From Zonotrichia leucophrys gambelii (Eukaryota; Chordata; Aves; Passeriformes; Passerellidae), in assembly GCF_028769735.1 (NCBI RefSeq), contig NC_088170.1, forward strand, positions 44,126,585 through 44,190,584: a stretch of DNA of 64,000 nt. Direction: 5' to 3'. This document shows positions 60,101-64,000 of this stretch, piece by piece. Every line of letters begins with the position of its first letter. The first letter of the stretch is position 1. The position numbers and the translations under genes were made by a program. The notes beneath the pieces were generated by a model, which made no database searches, was not told the origin of the DNA, and was given only the letters and a program-made list of their open reading frames with translations.

Positions 60101-63100
60101 CTGTACACCTATCTATTTCCCTGGTACTCAACATTACCAAAATTGACTGCCTGAGACAGTTGTTGGGTGTGAGTATTGATCTACCTGCAAGTGTTGTATC
60201 CCGTTACATATATCAACATGAGAGAGGGACAAAGATCTGTCGATGTGGTGCATGGCTGGATTAACCTTGAGTGCAAAAGGGTGCTGCACGTAAGAGCCCT
60301 GGAGTCATTCATTATCAGTTTAACTAAGTTGTCAGGCTCTGCATTAGCCTTGCAAGACCAGAAACCATTTGATATTTAGAAGTAGATATTCTGTTTTCAG
60401 TATGAGAAATGAGGACCCACCCATGTCTGAGAAGCTCATGCTCAAAAACAAGATGGTCTGCGAATGAGCCAAATATCTCTACCAGGCATGCAGGAACAGA
60501 AAATGGCACTTCCACATTTCTGAGCATTGTGATCACCAAACACATTATGATTATTTATTTATTTATGGATGTCAGACACTCAGCAATAGCATGTAATGTT
60601 CGTCTAAGATCCAAGCAGGGACAAGAGAGACAAGGTAAATAGGCATTAAGTATATTCATCCACTTCTTTTTTTGGAAGAAAATCATTATCTCTCTTTAGA
60701 AAATGTGAATAATTTTGTATGTTGTGATAAAAAGCTTTAAATAATGTAGATTCTAGCCTCCAGTTCAGAAATGCCTTTTTGAACCTACTGCTCTGGAAAA
60801 TGTCCAAGCATGAATAATTTAAGGTTTGGGGGCTTGATTGTTTCTTTACTTCTCTAAATCATGTGGGAAAAGTTGTACTTGGCATTCACGGGAAGCTTAT
60901 GTGCTGAAGCAGTAATGTGTTCATATTGAAAGAATTCATAACATACTGTGTCCCCATGATGGAGAAGATAGGGTAAGAGTAAACCATGAAGATGCTAAAG
61001 GCAAATCACTCTCCAAGAGCCAGTCAGCACTCAAGGTAACCACTCCAGCACTCCCACTTCATATTATATGAAAGATGAAGACTGTCTTTGGGAAAGCTGC
61101 CTCTATTTATCTGGACTCAAAGGAGCAGGAGAATAACTTCTATTTCCTATGTTCCAGGGAGGACATTGAAGAGCCCCATAGTTAATGATACAGTTTCTCC
61201 TTTACATCAAGTTTCAAGTATGAAAACCTCCAGCCCCTGGCAGAGCAAGCTCCTCCACTTGTGCCTAACAGAGTACAGTTTTCTTGTCTTCTCATACTGC
61301 CAAGAGGAATGTCAGCCAATACTAATTATCGTATTTTAAACATATTCTCATTTGTGTATTCAATATTTAAACTTTTAGGTGGTTCTTCCTCAAAAATTGA
61401 AGTGTTAGTTAAGAAGTGACTGAAGAGCCTAACATGTTGATCCCATGGGAAAGCCAGTGACCAGAAAATTAGGGATGAAGCTAAAGTGCAGTTGTTATTC
61501 TGCACAATCTCCCCACACAAGCCTTCCTGGTGCATATATCAGCAACACTCTCCGAAATTCAGCATGCTGTCTAAAAGCATCCCCAGGTACTCATCAAAAT
61601 AACTGTGTTGCACTGAGAGGCTCTGCTTCTTACTGGCTTTCTTGCTTTACCAGCCTTCTCTGAAGTTTCAGTTCCTAATGATTTTTGGAACTTTAGTTGC
61701 CTAAAAAGCAGAACAGTTTAGAAATTTTTACCCCTGGACTATTGCCTCATTTTGGACATTTCAGGATAGTTTACTAGAGTGACAAGCTGCCTTTTAAGGC
61801 ACGATCTGACCCAAACTCAGATACTGTCTGGCTCTGCACTACCAAATCCCAAGGTAAAAAGTAGAACATTTTATGAGAAACATATTATCAGAGGGACATT
61901 TTTCAATATTGATTCCTTTCATAGCCAAATGTAATCTACTATTCATGAAGCACAATAAAATACAGGGTCTTTGCAGTTTTTGATTAGTCTTTTGGAAGAA
62001 TAAAACAAGCTGCAGCTGAAGAACAGCTTAAGAACAGCTGAATCTTTTGGTGATAGATTAGTATCCCAACTGAAGACACACGAGTTCACTGATTTACCTG
62101 GGAAGTAGTGGATAACAGAAAAGTTTGAAATTCAGACTTAGCAACAGGATATTAATCTAAAGGAGAGTCAAAGGCAACTTGGAAGTGTGTTGGAGAAATG
62201 TCAGGGGGAAATGGAGAAGAGTCAAATATTATCAGTAATAGGCATGAAATAACTTTTTTGGCAGTGGGCTGGCAATCACTGACATGTTCCCTGAGGAGTG
62301 GTTTGCTGCTCTCATTTGCCTTGCACTATTCAAAGTGCACTCTGAAAAGCAACTCTTGTAACAACTGTCTGTTCTATCAGTAAGTGGAGACCAAATTATT
62401 TATGGCTTTCTCACCAGTTTATATCTGCAAGACTACATTTCAAACACTAATTTACCTGGAAAAGAAATACTGCTCCTGTCTCATTGCAGAAGATGATCTC
62501 TGCCTTTACCTTTGATGCCTATACCTCTGATTCATAAAATCTTTGCTTCCTTTCAGTTAAGTAAGTACACATTTGCCACCAATGAGAAACGGCTAGTCAA
62601 TGCAACAGTTCCCAGTTTCTGCCTCTAATTACCACAAAACAGAACTGACTAAAAAAGTCAAGGCATTTACTCCAAGGCAAACTCTAAAATTCTAAAAATG
62701 TATGTACTTCACTTTGAGAATTTTTTTAGAATTTCCTGCAGTGAGAAAAAGAACAATTTTAAAACAAATAAAACTACTCAGCTTTTAGAGTCTCAGAATC
62801 CCTGTCCTCTCTTCAGGCCAAATTCGAAACATCTCAAGTCAGTGCAGCTTCAGGTTGGTAGCTCTCTGTTTCCCAAATACTTCTAGCTGTTAAAGTCTGA
62901 AGGCTCTCAATGCTCAGTCAAATACATGAATTCTGAATACTTTCAGGTTTTTTTGGCCGATATTTTTGAACCGGGCGACACCCATAGGGTGAGACTTCTC
63001 AAAACATTGCATCTACAAGCTATCACTTTCCTGGGTCCAGAGCAGTTAATATAATAGTAGGTCTGTTTAGGAAGCACGGATTGCAAAAACCTAGACTACA

Positions 63101-64000
63101 GAGTCACAGACGAGCTTGCCAAAGGCAATTTACAGAGTAGAACCACCTGGAACTGCAGATCCAGCACCACAGAAGGCAGGAGGAGACAAATATACTTCCA
63201 AAGAAATTGTGTTTTGCTAAAAGGTGCTAAAACAACTTCTTAAATACTCTGCTTTCAATATCTGTTTCCAGTTACCTTGCCTCTTCACTCTGGAACTTGG
63301 TCTGTCTTCCTACTTTAATGAGAACACATAATCTTCACTCAAAAACTGTCCCCAGTTTACACATCCTCCATAACTGTTGACATTGCCAGCATTCCCCTTG
63401 ATAACATCCTGTGCGAAAGAAAACCTCCCAGAACTTGATCACTCTACTCCTTTCTCTTCAGTATCTTTCAATTTTTAACCACATTGAGAACACTTCCAAG
63501 CAACCTGTTATATTTCATCTTGGTTGCAGATACATATTGCATACTGCAGATACACATTCTCTGGATACAATAGCATTTTCATTGCCAAGACATACATTCA
63601 AGACAATTAAGCCTGACTGCCAGCAGCTCTCAAACCCATCTGAAATAAGAAACCCTCCAGCAAGATTCAAGTGCTGGGGCTGAGCAAAGACTGCAACATC
63701 AGATTTATATAACCTAGATGGGTACCATAAACCCTAGATAATAGAAGCAGATTTTCTCTTTACTCAAAAGGTTATTTAATGATTAATGTGAATTTATTGA
63801 TTTAATGATTTATGCGAAGTAGAGTGGGTCCCGGAGCAGACAGCCTTACACTGCAATACACTGGCAGCAACAAACACCCTCTGATTATATAAAACTAGGA
63901 ATCTTCCACACTGGAGACACCACTGGAGGGTGGTGCCATACCTTTAGAGATGGTCACAGGTCTTAACTTTGGCTTTTGATGAAAAATGCAAGCAAGTATT
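57114..64000 (-). other. CNTN1 intron upstream of Ig1 (6.9 kb, continues off the window)
   Basis: The exon with the start codon and signal peptide should lie upstream in transcript sense. I checked minus-strand donors here (near 57325, 57457, 59355, 62093, 62451, 63273) for a preceding ATG plus hydrophobic stretch and found none acceptable. The stretch contains short direct repeats at 58267-58304 and 58369-58423 and a T-run near 58622-58634. No transposon or other gene is recognised. Confidence 0.75.
58369..58423. repeat. Direct repeat, 23 bp, two exact copies
   Basis: AAAGCAATGGTTAAGGATGG plus AAA occurs at 58369-58391 and again at 58401-58423, separated by 9 bp. About 100 bp upstream is another pair (TGGGTAATACAAGGGAA at 58267-58283 and 58288-58304). 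Confidence 0.95.

Noticed and set aside
1..64000. CRISPR arrays, operons, tRNA or rRNA genes, or a second protein gene
   Set aside because: The only array-like repeats seen are microsatellites and short duplications. The sequence is a vertebrate intron-exon landscape with no cloverleaf or rRNA-like segment that I could recognise.

Overview
The window is vertebrate nuclear DNA, almost certainly from a bird. It is AT-rich, has no bacterial-style gene packing, and carries several CR1 LINE fragments ending in the ATTCTATGATTCT-type tail typical of avian CR1. It is dominated by one gene on the minus strand. Twenty coding exons between 57113 and 4452 join without a frame break into 2,880 nt (960 codons) of contactin-1 (CNTN1; called contactin/F11 in chicken), a GPI-anchored neuronal adhesion protein of the immunoglobulin superfamily. 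All introns are GT-AG, and the residues agree closely with what I remember of chicken contactin-1.

Layout, in transcription order (high to low coordinates): 64000-57114 is upstream intron with no exon I can support. Exons at 57113-56984 and 54283-54111 give Ig1; 52173-52078 and 51223-51017 Ig2; 49742-49646 and 49497-49316 Ig3; 48161-48037 and 46054-45937 Ig4; 44327-44177 and 43667-43540 Ig5; 42331-42156 and 30985-30865 Ig6. Exons at 27778-27620 and 24406-24257 give FNIII-1; 20856-20786 and 17498-17264 FNIII-2; 13684-13581 and 7492-7306 FNIII-3; 5860-5748 and 4608-4452 FNIII-4. Each domain is built from exactly two exons and is bounded by phase-1 introns, so every exon pair is a multiple of 3. 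The signal-peptide exon (beyond 64000) and the last exon with the GPI signal and 3'UTR (probably below position 1) were not found.

The introns hold the rest: CR1 fragments at about 6680-7100, 36046-37131 (a dead reverse-transcriptase copy), 37271-37306 (a 36-bp stub on the other strand) and 47285-47468; a probable solo ERV LTR at about 500-1221 downstream of the last exon found; A/C- or G/T-rich low-complexity tracts (one with a G-quadruplex pattern); and several perfect inverted repeats. I see no second protein-coding gene, RNA gene, CRISPR array or operon-like system. The window is an ordinary, well-conserved neuronal gene with modest structural curiosities.
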